The notes: a model not told the origin generated them from the letters alone. A DNA stretch of 54,691 nucleotides from Saccharothrix coeruleofusca (GCF_014648515.1 NZ_BMRG01000004.1:1-54691); one strand, 5' to 3'. Counted from the stretch's first letter, positions 35,811 to 44,203 are shown. Program-made: numbers and translations.

Positions 35811-36722
35811 TCAGGGCGTTCCCGCCCCGCTCTCCAGCCAGCGGCACTCGGCCGCGGTCAACCGCACCTCCACGCCCGCGAGCGCGGTCCGCAGCTCGTC
35901 GGTCGAGCGCGGGCCGATGATCGGGTACGCCGGGAACGGCTGCGCGAGCACGTAGGCCAACGCGATGTTGATGACCTCGACCGAGTGGCGCCGGGCCAGG
36001 ACCGCCGCGCGCTCGCGCCGCTCGCGGTTGGCGGGGGTGTCCCAGCACCGCACCATGTTCGGGTCCAGCAGCGCGGGGTCCACGCCGGAGAAGAATCCCC
36101 GCGCCTGCGAGGACCACGGGAACAGCGCCGTCCTGGTGGCGGCGAGGTGCTCCCGCCCCGCCCGGTCCACCGCGACGCAGCCGGGGTACAGCGGCTCCAC
36201 GGGCTCGGCGAGCGAGAAGTGGTTGCTCAGCGCCGTGAAGCCCTGCCCGGACACGCGGGCGGCGTGCTCGTCGGCCGCCCGCACCCGCTCCACGCTCCAG
36301 TTCGACCCGCCGTAGCAGCGGATGCGCCCGGCACGCACCTCGGCTTCCAGCGCGTCGACGAACTCGTCCACCGGCACCTCCGGGTCGTCCCGGTGCAGCA
36401 GGTAGACGTCCAAGTGGTCGGTGCCCAGGCGGTCCAGGGACTCGGTGAGCTGCGGCCCGATCGCCTCGGGGCGGCAGTCCGGCGGGTGCGCCCCCTTGCC
36501 CACGATCACCACCTCCTCGCGCACGCCCCGCTCGGCGAGCCACGCGCCGACCGTCACCTCGGACCGGCCGCCACCGTAGACGTGGGCGCTGTCCAGGCAG
36601 TTGCCCCCGGCCTCCAGGTACGCGTCCAGCAGGGCGTACGCGCCGGCGTCGCGGCACCCCGAGGTGCCCAGCACGCAGCGCGACACCTTCAACGGCACGT
36701 GCGGCACATCGCCGTGGATCAT
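35811..36722 (-). CDS. Aldo/keto reductase
   Basis: 303-aa AKR-fold oxidoreductase with the catalytic set visible: Asp and Tyr in LDSAHVYGGG (about residues 44-50), Lys in VGKGAH and His in LLHRDDP; GSNW and a C-terminal IIGPRSTDEL NADPH-binding segment follow. Its ATG overlaps the stop of the glycosyltransferase gene (ATGA), so the two are made together. It may reduce an NDP-sugar keto or enoyl group, as AKR-type enzymes do in macrolide deoxysugar pathways, or act on the aglycone; the sequence does not decide. Confidence 0.85.
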   Translation of the reverse strand: MIHGDVPHVPLKVSRCVLGTSGCRDAGAYALLDAYLEAGGNCLDSAHVYGGGRSEVTVGAWLAERGVREEVVIVGKGAHPPDCRPEAIGPQLTESLDRLGTDHLDVYLLHRDDPEVPVDEFVDALEAEVRAGRIRCYGGSNWSVERVRAADEHAARVSGQGFTALSNHFSLAEPVEPLYPGCVAVDRAGREHLAATRTALFPWSSQARGFFSGVDPALLDPNMVRCWDTPANRERRERAAVLARRHSVEVINIALAYVLAQPFPAYPIIGPRSTDELRTALAGVEVRLTAAECRWLESGAGTP

Positions 36723-37912
36723 CGGACCGCCTCCCTCAACGCCTCGACCGCCGCCGCGGGGGACGGCTGGGCCATGACCTCGTCCCGCAGCGCCCGCGCC
36801 GCCGCGGGGTACTGCGGCTTGGTGAGCACCTCGTCGACCGCCGCCCGGACCGCGCCCTCGCTGCCCGCCACCGCGGGGACCGGGACGACGGCGCCGGTGT
36901 GCGCGAACCGCTCGGCGTTGAACGGCTGGTCCGCGATCGCCGCGGCGACCACCTGCGGGACCCCGTAGTAGGCGGCGGACATCGCGGTGCCCGCGCCGCC
37001 CTGGTGCACGATCGCCGAACAGCCGCCCAGCAGCGCGTGCAGCGGCACCAGCTCGGCGAACCGGGCGTTGGCGGGCAGGTCGGTCAGCTCGGCGCGCTGC
37101 GCGGGCGTGCCCGCGACGACCACCTCGGCGTCCGCGCCGGACAGCTCGCGCAGCAGCTCGGGCAGCAGGACCGAGTCCTGGTTGCGCAGGTTGCGGGTGA
37201 GCAGCCCCATGGTGACGCAGACCCTGGGGCGCCGCGGCGGCTCGACCGTCCACCGGGGAGCCTCGGCCGGTCCGTTGTAGGGGATGTAGCGCATCCGCAG
37301 CCCGTCCACGCCGGGCAGCTGCGCGCTCGGCGGGCAGGTGTCCAGCAGCGCCGTCCCGCCCCACTCGGCCCCCGCGCCGCCGGGTTCGGCGCCGAAGCGG
37401 CCGTACAGGTCGGACAGCCAGCGGTCGCGCCCGCCGGGGTCGGCCTCCTCGGCGGCGCGCCCCAGCCGGGTCAGCAGGTCCGGGCCGTAGAGGAACCGCG
37501 CGCTGGGCACCCCCGTCAGCCGGGCCGCGATCGGGCCCCCGAAGGTCATCCAGTCCCAGACGACCAGGTCCGGTCGCCACGCCCGGCAGAAGTCGGTCAG
37601 GTCGGGAGCCATCGCGTCGGCCAGATCGGTGATCCGGGTGGTGGTGTTGCGCCACATCCGCCGGTAGTCCGGCACTGACCCCGGCGGGGGCAGCTGGTCG
37701 ACCGGCTGCACCCGGTCGCGGGCCCGCGCCGACAGGAAGTCCACGTCCTCGCCGACCGCGACCGCGGTCAGGCCGGTGCTGCGGATGGCCTCGACGAGCG
37801 CGGGCTGGCTCGCCACCCGGACCTCGTGGCCCGCCGCGCAGAAGGCCCAGCCCAGCGGCACCATGTGGTACATGTGCGTGGCCCACGCCCAGCTGGTCAG
37901 CAGTATTCGCAT
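36719..37912 (-). CDS. Macrolide-type glycosyltransferase (GT-B, GT1 family)
   Basis: 397 aa, close in layout to activator-dependent antibiotic glycosyltransferases of the EryCIII/DesVII group: MRILLTSWAWATHMYHMVPLGWAF at the start (described by its ends), a central VWDWMTFGGPIAA, and the C-terminal nucleotide-sugar motif HQGGAGTAMSAAYYGVPQV. It should attach a deoxysugar to the polyketide. No DesVIII-like P450-type helper and no sugar-nucleotide synthase or 4,6-dehydratase is in the window. ATG 37912 lacks a binding site and sits 7 nt after a -10-like hexamer, suggesting a leaderless mRNA. Confidence 0.9.
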   Translation of the reverse strand: MRILLTSWAWATHMYHMVPLGWAFCAAGHEVRVASQPALVEAIRSTGLTAVAVGEDVDFLSARARDRVQPVDQLPPPGSVPDYRRMWRNTTTRITDLADAMAPDLTDFCRAWRPDLVVWDWMTFGGPIAARLTGVPSARFLYGPDLLTRLGRAAEEADPGGRDRWLSDLYGRFGAEPGGAGAEWGGTALLDTCPPSAQLPGVDGLRMRYIPYNGPAEAPRWTVEPPRRPRVCVTMGLLTRNLRNQDSVLLPELLRELSGADAEVVVAGTPAQRAELTDLPANARFAELVPLHALLGGCSAIVHQGGAGTAMSAAYYGVPQVVAAAIADQPFNAERFAHTGAVVPVPAVAGSEGAVRAAVDEVLTKPQYPAAARALRDEVMAQPSPAAAVEALREAVR

Positions 37913-37919
37913 GACCGCG

Positions 37920-37961
37920 ATGGTCGCCGCGCTCCCGCTCCGGTTCTGCTCAATCGGGCGC
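37920..37961 (-). promoter_or_regulatory. CRP/FNR-dyad promoter of the glycosyltransferase gene
   Basis: Minus strand GCGCC-CGAT-TGAGC (37961-37948), 22 nt, then GACCAT (37925-37920). The ATG at 37912 is 7 nt beyond the hexamer, the same spacing as at 34583/34591. Confidence 0.5.
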
Positions 37962-37973
37962 AGTGCCGACGCC

Positions 37974-38015
37974 GCTCAGCTTTGAGCAGTCCGCCCCCCG
38001 ACCGCTGCCTAACCT
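37974..38015 (+). promoter_or_regulatory. Perfect CRP/FNR-dyad promoter of the methyltransferase/exporter unit
   Basis: GCTCA-GCTT-TGAGC (37974-37987), 22 nt, then TAACCT (38010-38015). Predicted transcription start near 38022, 40 nt before the GTG. It lies back to back with the glycosyltransferase promoter. Confidence 0.7.
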
Positions 38016-38061
38016 GCCGGACGTCGGCTGGTGCGAGCACAGCGGTACGGGGAGGAACGGC

Positions 38062-39267
38062 GTGACCGATCTGCTGAACACCGAGGAGCTCGAGAGGCTC
38101 ATCGCCGCCGCGGGCGGACCGGACCGCGCGCTGGACGAGGTGGTGACCGAGCTGGGCGCGGACCGGGTGAACCGGGTGCTGGTCGACGAGATCGCCTTCC
38201 GCGCCGACCTGCCGGACGTGGACCGGCTCACCGAGGTGGGCCTGGACGTCGAGCACGGCGGCGCGACGACCTCGTTCACGTTCACGGTGCGGCCGCACGA
38301 GCCGGTGCGGGTGTCGGAGGGGGTCGGCGACCGGATCGCCCAGAGCGTCGCGTACTCCTGCGCGGACCTGGTCCGCGAGCTGTTCGGCAGCGCGCGCGAG
38401 CACTACGCGAGCAGGCGGGCGCTCAAGTCCCGCTTCGAGGTGGCCAACATCCCCGGCAAGAACCGGCCCTCGCTGGAATCGGTCCTGGCCATGCAGAAGG
38501 CCACCGCGGCGGTGCTGAGCGGCATCGACTCCCGCCCACCGGACCTGGGGGCGCTGGCCGCCAGGTACTACTCGGACAAGTGGGGCGGGCTGCACTGGTT
38601 CACGCCCCACTACGAACGGCACCTGCGCGGCCTGCGCGACGAGCCGGTGCGGGTGCTGGAGATCGGCATCGGGGGCTTCCAGGGGGCCGAGTCCGGCGGG
38701 GGTTCGCTGAACATGTGGCGGCGCTACTTCGCGCGCGGCCTGGTGTTCGGCGTGGACCTGTTCGACAAGTCGCCGTTGGACAGGCCGCGCGTGACGACCC
38801 TGCGAGGAGACCAGAACGACCCCGCCACGCTGACGGAGATCGCGCGCCGCCACGGCCCCTTCGACGTGGTCATCGACGACGGGAGCCACGTCAACGAGCA
38901 CATCCTCACCTCGTTCGCCGCGCTGTTCCCGCACGTGCGCACCGGGGGCCTGTACGTCATCGAGGATCTGTGGACCTCGTACCTGTCGGGCTACGGCGGC
39001 GACGACTCCACCACCGCCGGACCGCGAACCGGCCTGGGACTGGTCAAGCGGCTCGTCGACGCGCTGCACCACGAGGAGCACCCGCCCGCCCTGCGCGGCG
39101 AGCGGTTCGCCGAGGGGGCGGGCATCGCCGGGCTGCACGTGTACCGCAACATCGCCTTCATCGACAAGGGCGTCAACCTCGACGGCGGAATCCCCTTGTA
39201 CATCCCGAGAAAGGCCTTCGCGCCGAACGCGGGCGCGGCAGGAGGTCCGACTTCCTCATCCGGGTGA
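38062..39267 (+). CDS. mycE: MycE-like sugar O-methyltransferase
   Basis: 401 aa, the length and two-part layout of MycE (mycinamicin 6-deoxyallose 2''-O-methyltransferase). The N-terminal helical region is about 1-170. A SAM-binding domain follows: YYSDKWGGLHWFTPHYERH, VLEIGIGGF, VFGVDLFDKS and VIDDGSHVNEHI with the acidic residues expected for metal-assisted methyl transfer. It probably methylates a sugar hydroxyl, with the MycF/TylF-like enzyme at 40888-41658 methylating the neighbouring one. GTG 38062 has GGGGAGGA upstream. Confidence 0.88.
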   Translation: MTDLLNTEELERLIAAAGGPDRALDEVVTELGADRVNRVLVDEIAFRADLPDVDRLTEVGLDVEHGGATTSFTFTVRPHEPVRVSEGVGDRIAQSVAYSCADLVRELFGSAREHYASRRALKSRFEVANIPGKNRPSLESVLAMQKATAAVLSGIDSRPPDLGALAARYYSDKWGGLHWFTPHYERHLRGLRDEPVRVLEIGIGGFQGAESGGGSLNMWRRYFARGLVFGVDLFDKSPLDRPRVTTLRGDQNDPATLTEIARRHGPFDVVIDDGSHVNEHILTSFAALFPHVRTGGLYVIEDLWTSYLSGYGGDDSTTAGPRTGLGLVKRLVDALHHEEHPPALRGERFAEGAGIAGLHVYRNIAFIDKGVNLDGGIPLYIPRKAFAPNAGAAGGPTSSSG

Positions 39268-39273
39268 CCACCC

Positions 39274-39283
39274 TGGTATACCA
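39274..39283. promoter_or_regulatory. 10-bp perfect palindrome TGGTATACCA before the exporter
   Basis: A perfect palindrome in the 92-nt gap between the MycE-like and MFS genes, unusually AT-containing for this region. It could be an operator for a local repressor of the exporter, perhaps product-responsive. No cognate regulator is adjacent. Confidence 0.3.
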
Positions 39284-39359
39284 TCCGGTGACTCTGAGTG
39301 ATCATGTGGGGGCCGCCGCGAAGCTCGCACCGCGTGCCCGCGCACCAGTTGAGGAGGCG

Positions 39360-40823
39360 ATGTCGATGGGGCGGACCGGACCGGGCACGACAGCGGAGGG
39401 GGTCGGTGGGCCGCTGTCGCCGCGGGTGCGCTCGATGGCCACCGCGGGCGCGCTGATCGCGGTCGTCCTCGCCTCAGTGGACGTCATGATCGTGGCCACC
39501 GCCATGCCGGACATCATCGACGAGCTGGGCGGCCTGGAGCTGTACCCGTGGGTCGGGGTGTCCTACGGCGTGGTGGCCGCGGCGTTCATCCCGGTGGCGG
39601 GCAAGCTCGGCGACATGTTCGGCCGCAAGCCGTTCATCCTCGCGGGCCTGCTGGCCTTCGTGCTCTCGTCGCTGCTGGCCGCCGTGGCGCGGGACATGGG
39701 GGTGCTCGTCGCGGGCCGCACCCTGCAGGGCGTCGGCGCGGCCGTGCTGACCGCGAACGTCTTCGCCCTGCTGGGGGAGATGTACTCGGCCGAGCGGCGG
39801 GCGCAGGTGCAGGGCGTGTTCTTCAGCGCCTCGGGGTTCAGCATGGTGATCGGGCCGCCGCTGGGCGGCCTGCTCACCGACGCCCTCGGCTGGCGGTGGA
39901 TCTTCTACATCAACGCCCCGCTGTGCGCGCTGGCGTTCGTCGCCATGCTCGGGATACCGCTGGCGCGGTCGGCGGCCAGTTGGCGCGACATCGACTTCCT
40001 CGGCGTGCTCACGCTGCTGTGCGGCATCGGCCCGCTCCTGGCGGCGGTCTCCCTGGCGGGGGAGGGGCGTTCCTGGGGCGCGCCCGAAGTGCTCGTGCCG
40101 CTGGTCGCGGGTGTGCTCGTGCTCGTGCTGTTCTACCTGGTCGAGACCCGCGTGGCCACCCACCCGGTGCTGGACTTCAGCCTGTTCCGGGTCAACCAGG
40201 TCGCGGTGCTGTCGGTGGTGGCGTTCTTCTCGTCGTTCGCGATGGCCGCCACCACCTTCTACGTCCCCCTGCTCTACCAGGGCGTGCTCGGGGTCAGCGC
40301 CACCGCGTCCGGCGGCCTGCTGATCCCGATCGCGGCCGCGATGATGCTGGTCCCGCCGGTCGTGGGCAAGCTGCTCCCGTCGGTGCCGAGGTACCGCTTC
40401 CTGGGCACCGCGGCCTTCGCCGCGATGGTCGGCGGGCTGCTGCTGCTGACCCTGGTGGACCCCGGCAGCGGAGGAGTGCTGCCGGTGGTCGCGATGGTCC
40501 TGGTGGGCATCGGCATCGGAGTGTCGTTCCCGCTGGCGACCACGGTGGTGCAGAGCGCCGTCCCCCCGGAGCGGCTCGGCGTCGGCACCAGCCTGGTCCA
40601 GTTCTGGCGGACCGTCGCGGCGCCGGTGTCCATCGCCGTGCTCGGCGCCTTCCTGGGCAGCGGTGTCCAGGCCGACGGGACCACCGCCGTGCCACCGGCC
40701 GAGCTGGCGGGCGCGATGCACCAGGTGTTCCTGGTCGGGGCCGTGCTGACCGCCATCGGCCTGGTGGCCACCCTGCTGCTCAGCGAGGTGCCGCTCAAGG
40801 CGCCGCCCAAACCCGGCAAGTGA
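39360..40823 (+). CDS. DHA2-type MFS drug exporter
   Basis: 487-aa integral membrane protein, probably 14 membrane segments. The first segment carries ALIAVVLASVDVMIVATAMP, then the MFS loop motif GKLGDMFGRKP, GRTLQGVGAAVLTANVFAL and the antiporter motif-C-like SGFSMVIGPPLGGLL. DHA2 members export drugs by proton antiport, so it is the likely efflux route for the cluster product. ATG 39360 (GAGGAGG upstream) is chosen; earlier frame sequence is a shadow of the methyltransferase. It sits between the two sugar O-methyltransferases. Confidence 0.92.
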   Translation: MSMGRTGPGTTAEGVGGPLSPRVRSMATAGALIAVVLASVDVMIVATAMPDIIDELGGLELYPWVGVSYGVVAAAFIPVAGKLGDMFGRKPFILAGLLAFVLSSLLAAVARDMGVLVAGRTLQGVGAAVLTANVFALLGEMYSAERRAQVQGVFFSASGFSMVIGPPLGGLLTDALGWRWIFYINAPLCALAFVAMLGIPLARSAASWRDIDFLGVLTLLCGIGPLLAAVSLAGEGRSWGAPEVLVPLVAGVLVLVLFYLVETRVATHPVLDFSLFRVNQVAVLSVVAFFSSFAMAATTFYVPLLYQGVLGVSATASGGLLIPIAAAMMLVPPVVGKLLPSVPRYRFLGTAAFAAMVGGLLLLTLVDPGSGGVLPVVAMVLVGIGIGVSFPLATTVVQSAVPPERLGVGTSLVQFWRTVAAPVSIAVLGAFLGSGVQADGTTAVPPAELAGAMHQVFLVGAVLTAIGLVATLLLSEVPLKAPPKPGK

Positions 40824-40887
40824 GCAAGCCGCCGTCGGCGTGTCGGCCCCGAGCCGCGGTCGGCGCGCCGACGTGGGAAGGAAACCA

Positions 40888-41658
40888 ATGGACAACGGGG
40901 TGCAGCTCTACCTGGACCTGCTCAAGAAGACGCTGACCAACGTCATCTACGAGGACCCGTCGAACCCCGCCTACCCCACCGGGCCCGCCGACCCGCGGCC
41001 GCACGGGGACTACGACCCGACCCGCCGCGCAGGCGGTGAGGACTGGCCGCTGACCGCGCACACCATGGTGGGGCTGAAGCGGTTGGACAACGTCCAGGAG
41101 TGCGTGGAGCGGGTGCTGGCGGACAACGTGCCCGGCGATCTGATCGAAACGGGGGTCTGGCGCGGCGGCGTGTGCATCTTCATGCGCGGGGTCCTCAAGG
41201 CGCACGGGGTGCACGACCGGACGGTGTGGGTGGCGGACTCGTTCCAGGGGATGCCGCAGGTCGGCCCCGAGGGCAGGCCGCGCGACCACCGGATGAAGAT
41301 GCACGAGTTCAACGATGTGCTGGGCATCCCCCTGGAGCAGGTGCGGGAGAACTTCCGGCGCTACGACCTGCTCGACGAGTCGGTGAAGTTCCTGCCGGGC
41401 TGGTTCCGCGACACGATGCCCACCGCCCCGGTGGAGCGGCTCGCGGTGCTGCGCTTGGACGGCGACCTCTACGAGTCCACCATGGACGTCCTGGAGAACC
41501 TGTACCCCAAGCTGTCCGTCGGCGGTTACGTCATCATCGACGACTACGGCCTGCGCACGTGCGCGGAAGCGGTGCACGACTACCGCGACGCCCACGGCAT
41601 CACCGAGGAGATCGTCACTGTCGACAAGTTCGGCGTGTACTGGCGCCGCACCTCCTGA
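40888..41658 (+). CDS. mycF: TylF/MycF-type sugar O-methyltransferase
   Basis: 256 aa, typical TylF family (macrocin O-methyltransferase, MycF): VQLYLDLLKKTLTNVIYED near the start, DLIETGVWRGGVCIFMR, VWVADSFQGMP, VLRLDGDLYESTMDVLENLY and YVIIDDYG with the metal-binding Asp pair. MycF methylates the 3''-hydroxyl of the sugar that MycE has 2''-methylated. The pair therefore predicts a 2,3-di-O-methyl-6-deoxyhexose (mycinose-like) on the product. GGAAGGA precedes ATG 40888. Confidence 0.92.
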   Translation: MDNGVQLYLDLLKKTLTNVIYEDPSNPAYPTGPADPRPHGDYDPTRRAGGEDWPLTAHTMVGLKRLDNVQECVERVLADNVPGDLIETGVWRGGVCIFMRGVLKAHGVHDRTVWVADSFQGMPQVGPEGRPRDHRMKMHEFNDVLGIPLEQVRENFRRYDLLDESVKFLPGWFRDTMPTAPVERLAVLRLDGDLYESTMDVLENLYPKLSVGGYVIIDDYGLRTCAEAVHDYRDAHGITEEIVTVDKFGVYWRRTS

Positions 41659-41663
41659 CCCGC

Positions 41664-41705
41664 GCGCAATTGTGGGCGGTGGCCCGGCTCCGGTCTCCCT
41701 AGCGT
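41664..41705 (+). promoter_or_regulatory. CRP/FNR-dyad promoter of the ligase-ferredoxin unit
   Basis: GCGCA-ATTG-TGGGC (41664-41677), 22 nt, then TAGCGT (41700-41705), the same hexamer as at 26077. One mismatch (G for A) in the proximal half. Predicted start near 41712. Confidence 0.55.
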
Positions 41706-41744
41706 CGTTCCCGTCCAGCCAGTCGGACGGGGAGGACAGCGGAG

Positions 41745-43250
41745 ATGACCCACGCCCGGACCACGGCCACCATGTCCCGGCTCGTCCACTCGCTGCTCGC
41801 GCGGCAGCCCGACTCGGTCGCGCTGGTCGTCGACGGCGAGCGCGCCCTGACCAGGGGGCAGTGGGCGAGCGGGGCCGCCCGGATCGCGGGCGGACTGGTC
41901 GCCAGGGGAGTGCGCCCCGGTGACCGGATCGCCGTGCTGTGCGGGCACGGCGACTGGATCGACCACGTGGTGGCGGTGATGGGCGTGCACCTCGCGGGCG
42001 GCGCGGTGGTCACCCTGTCACCCGACCTGCCGGAGGAGGAGCTGGCGCGGCGGCTTGACCGCTGCGGCGTGACCGGTCTGGTCCACACCGCGGCGGTCCA
42101 GCCGCCCACCTCCCCCGGTTGGACCGCTCTGACGTCCGAAGTGGACGGTGAGCCGATCGGCCTGCCGGTCGAGGTGGACCCCCGCGAGATCGCGGAGATC
42201 CTGCACACCTCCGGCACGACCGGGCAGGCCAAGGCGGTGGCGGTCAGCCATGCCAACCTGACCCACGGCCGCGGGGCGCGCGGCGCGTTCCTCGGCGACA
42301 ACCCGCGACTGCTGTGCGCCGTGCCGATCGGGACCAACGCCGGGCACAGCGCCACCATGCTGGCGCTGACCTCCTCCGGCGAGACCCACGTGCTCAGCGA
42401 TCCAGATCCGGCTTCGGCGGCGCGGGCCATCGCCCGCTCGCGGATCGGCGCCGCCGTCGTGTCGCCGTGGGCGATCCAGCGCTGGCTCGCCGACGACGTG
42501 CCGAACCGGTGCGACCTCGGCGCGCTGCGCGTCCTGATGCTCGGCTCGACCGCCGTCCCGATGGCGACGATCAGCGCCCTGTCGCGCGCGCTGCCGGACG
42601 TGCGGGTGCTCCTGGGCTACGGGTCGACCGAGGCGGTGCCCGCGTCCGTGCACCACGCGCTGGCCGCCTGGAACGAGCACGCGGACCCGGCCTACCACCG
42701 GCTCCCGCGCACCGCGTCCCAGGGCAGGCCCGCGGCGGGCACCGAGGTCTCGGTGGTCGACGAGCGCGGCGAACCGGTGCCGCCGGGCGTCGTCGGCGAG
42801 ATCCGCCTGCGGACCACCGCACCGCAGCGCTGGTACCTGGGCGACCCCGACCGCAACCGGGAGGTGTTCGCGGACGGGTGGACCAGGATGGGCGACTACG
42901 GCTCGCTGGACGAGGACGGCCACCTCCACTTCTTCGACCGGATTCCCGACGCGATCCGCACCGCGGGCGCGCTGGTGTCCTCCGCGCGGGTCGAGAACGC
43001 CCTGCTGTGGCACCCGAACGTGGTCGAAGCCGCGGCGTTCGGCATCCCCGACATCGAGGCGGGCCACCTGGTGGCCGCGGCGGTGGTGCTCGACTCCCCG
43101 GTGCCGGAGGGGGACCTGCTGGACTTCGCGCGGTCGGAGCTCACGGGCGCCGAGGTGCCCGTGCGCGTCTTCGTCGTCGACTCGCTGCCGCGGGGCGACA
43201 ACGGCAAGCCGCTCAAGCGCGTGCTGCGCGTGCGGTTCGCGGACGGGTGA
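41745..43250 (+). CDS. AMP-forming acyl ligase (ANL superfamily)
   Basis: 501 aa. The P-loop-like HTSGTTGQAKAVAVSHANL, the A5-type LLGYGSTE, MGDYGSLDEDGHLHFFDR and the C-terminal catalytic Lys in GDNGKPLKRV identify a CoA-ligase-like adenylating enzyme. There is no carrier domain, so it either makes an acyl-CoA or loads an acid onto a separate carrier. It lies in one unit with a ferredoxin under the cluster's dyad promoter, hence part of the pathway. The substrate cannot be read from the sequence. Confidence 0.85.
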   Translation: MTHARTTATMSRLVHSLLARQPDSVALVVDGERALTRGQWASGAARIAGGLVARGVRPGDRIAVLCGHGDWIDHVVAVMGVHLAGGAVVTLSPDLPEEELARRLDRCGVTGLVHTAAVQPPTSPGWTALTSEVDGEPIGLPVEVDPREIAEILHTSGTTGQAKAVAVSHANLTHGRGARGAFLGDNPRLLCAVPIGTNAGHSATMLALTSSGETHVLSDPDPASAARAIARSRIGAAVVSPWAIQRWLADDVPNRCDLGALRVLMLGSTAVPMATISALSRALPDVRVLLGYGSTEAVPASVHHALAAWNEHADPAYHRLPRTASQGRPAAGTEVSVVDERGEPVPPGVVGEIRLRTTAPQRWYLGDPDRNREVFADGWTRMGDYGSLDEDGHLHFFDRIPDAIRTAGALVSSARVENALLWHPNVVEAAAFGIPDIEAGHLVAAAVVLDSPVPEGDLLDFARSELTGAEVPVRVFVVDSLPRGDNGKPLKRVLRVRFADG

Positions 43251-43261
43251 GGAGGAACGAC

Positions 43262-43456
43262 ATGCGGGTGCGGGTCGACGTGAACAGGTGCGTCGCGTCC
43301 GGTCAGTGCGTGGTGGCCGCGGCCGGGGCGTTCACCCAGTCCGAGCAGGAGGGCACCGTGGTGCTCCTCGTCGCGGAACCGCCGCCGGAGCTGCGGGCCG
43401 CCGTGCGCGAAGCGGCGTCGCTGTGCCCCTCGGGGGCGATCACCGTCAAGGGCTGA
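43262..43456 (+). CDS. 3Fe-4S ferredoxin
   Basis: 64 aa. Cys residues in VNRCVASGQCVVAA and SLCPSGAITV give the C-x5-C ... C-P pattern of the small 3Fe-4S ferredoxins that feed electrons to actinomycete P450s. No P450 is in the window, but leinamycin biosynthesis uses a P450/ferredoxin pair, so its partner probably lies on the unseen left side. AGGAGGA precedes ATG 43262. Last gene under a CRP/FNR dyad, and so the likely right end of the cluster. Confidence 0.9.
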   Translation: MRVRVDVNRCVASGQCVVAAAGAFTQSEQEGTVVLLVAEPPPELRAAVREAASLCPSGAITVKG

Positions 43457-43470
43457 CCCTCAGCCCTTGA
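43446..43470. terminator. Bidirectional terminator overlapping both stop codons
   Basis: TCAAGGGCTGA (43446-43456) and 43460-43470 form an 11-bp perfect stem with a 3-nt loop. The TGA stops of the ferredoxin and the converging methyltransferase both lie in the stem. Confidence 0.75.
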
Positions 43471-44203
43471 CCAGCACGGTGAGCGGCACGCGCCAGGACT
43501 GCTGCCTGGCCCGCTGGGGGTCGGGCAGCGCCCGCAACGCCGCGATGACCGGCTCGACCACCCGGACCCAGGTGGCGTCGTCGACCCGCCACAGGTACGG
43601 GTACTGCTTGCCGGTCAACGCTTTCGCGAAGTCCTCGGGGCTGAACGCCGTCTCGTACGGCCCGGCCCACGACTGCGCGACCACCCGCAACCCCGCGGCC
43701 GCCGCCGCCGCGGCCACGCCTTCGGGACTGTCCGGACGCGCCCGCAGCGGTTCCAGCGCAGCCATCGCCTCGCTCACCGGGTCGGGGTCGCTGACCGTGT
43801 TGCCGTGCAGAGCGACCAACCGACCGCCGGGGCGCAGCACGCGGGCGGCCTCCGAGATCGCTGCACCCATGTCGCTCACCACGTGCAGCACGTGGGCGCA
43901 CACGACGTTGGGCAGGCAGCCGTCCGCGACCGGGAGCGCCACGGCGTCCGCGCGCGCCACCGCGCCGGGGAACCGGTCGCCCGCTTCGCGCAGCATCTCG
44001 GCCGAGATGTCGACGCCGACCACGGGGTGCCCGAACTCCCGCAGCCCTGCCGCGACGGCGCCGGTGCCGATGCCGACCTCCAGCACCGCACCGGGCACCA
44101 GGTGGCGGGCGATGATGGCCGCGGCGGTCTGGCCGCGCTCCAACCCGCCCCGCGAGTTGTCGTACTGCTTGGCGATCCGGTCGAACGACGATGATTGCGC
44201 CAC
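43460..44203 (-). CDS. Class I SAM-dependent methyltransferase
   Basis: 247 aa with Rossmann methyltransferase motifs: motif I VLEVGIGTGAVAAGL, motif II VVGVDISAEML, then ARADAVALPVADG and the post-I/III RVLRPGGRLVAL, in the UbiE/MenG-like Methyltransf_11 manner. The substrate is unknown. It faces the biosynthetic cluster but has no CRP/FNR dyad, so it is probably flanking. ATG 44203; no clear ribosome binding site was noted. Confidence 0.85.
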   Translation of the reverse strand: MAQSSSFDRIAKQYDNSRGGLERGQTAAAIIARHLVPGAVLEVGIGTGAVAAGLREFGHPVVGVDISAEMLREAGDRFPGAVARADAVALPVADGCLPNVVCAHVLHVVSDMGAAISEAARVLRPGGRLVALHGNTVSDPDPVSEAMAALEPLRARPDSPEGVAAAAAAAGLRVVAQSWAGPYETAFSPEDFAKALTGKQYPYLWRVDDATWVRVVEPVIAALRALPDPQRARQQSWRVPLTVLVKG

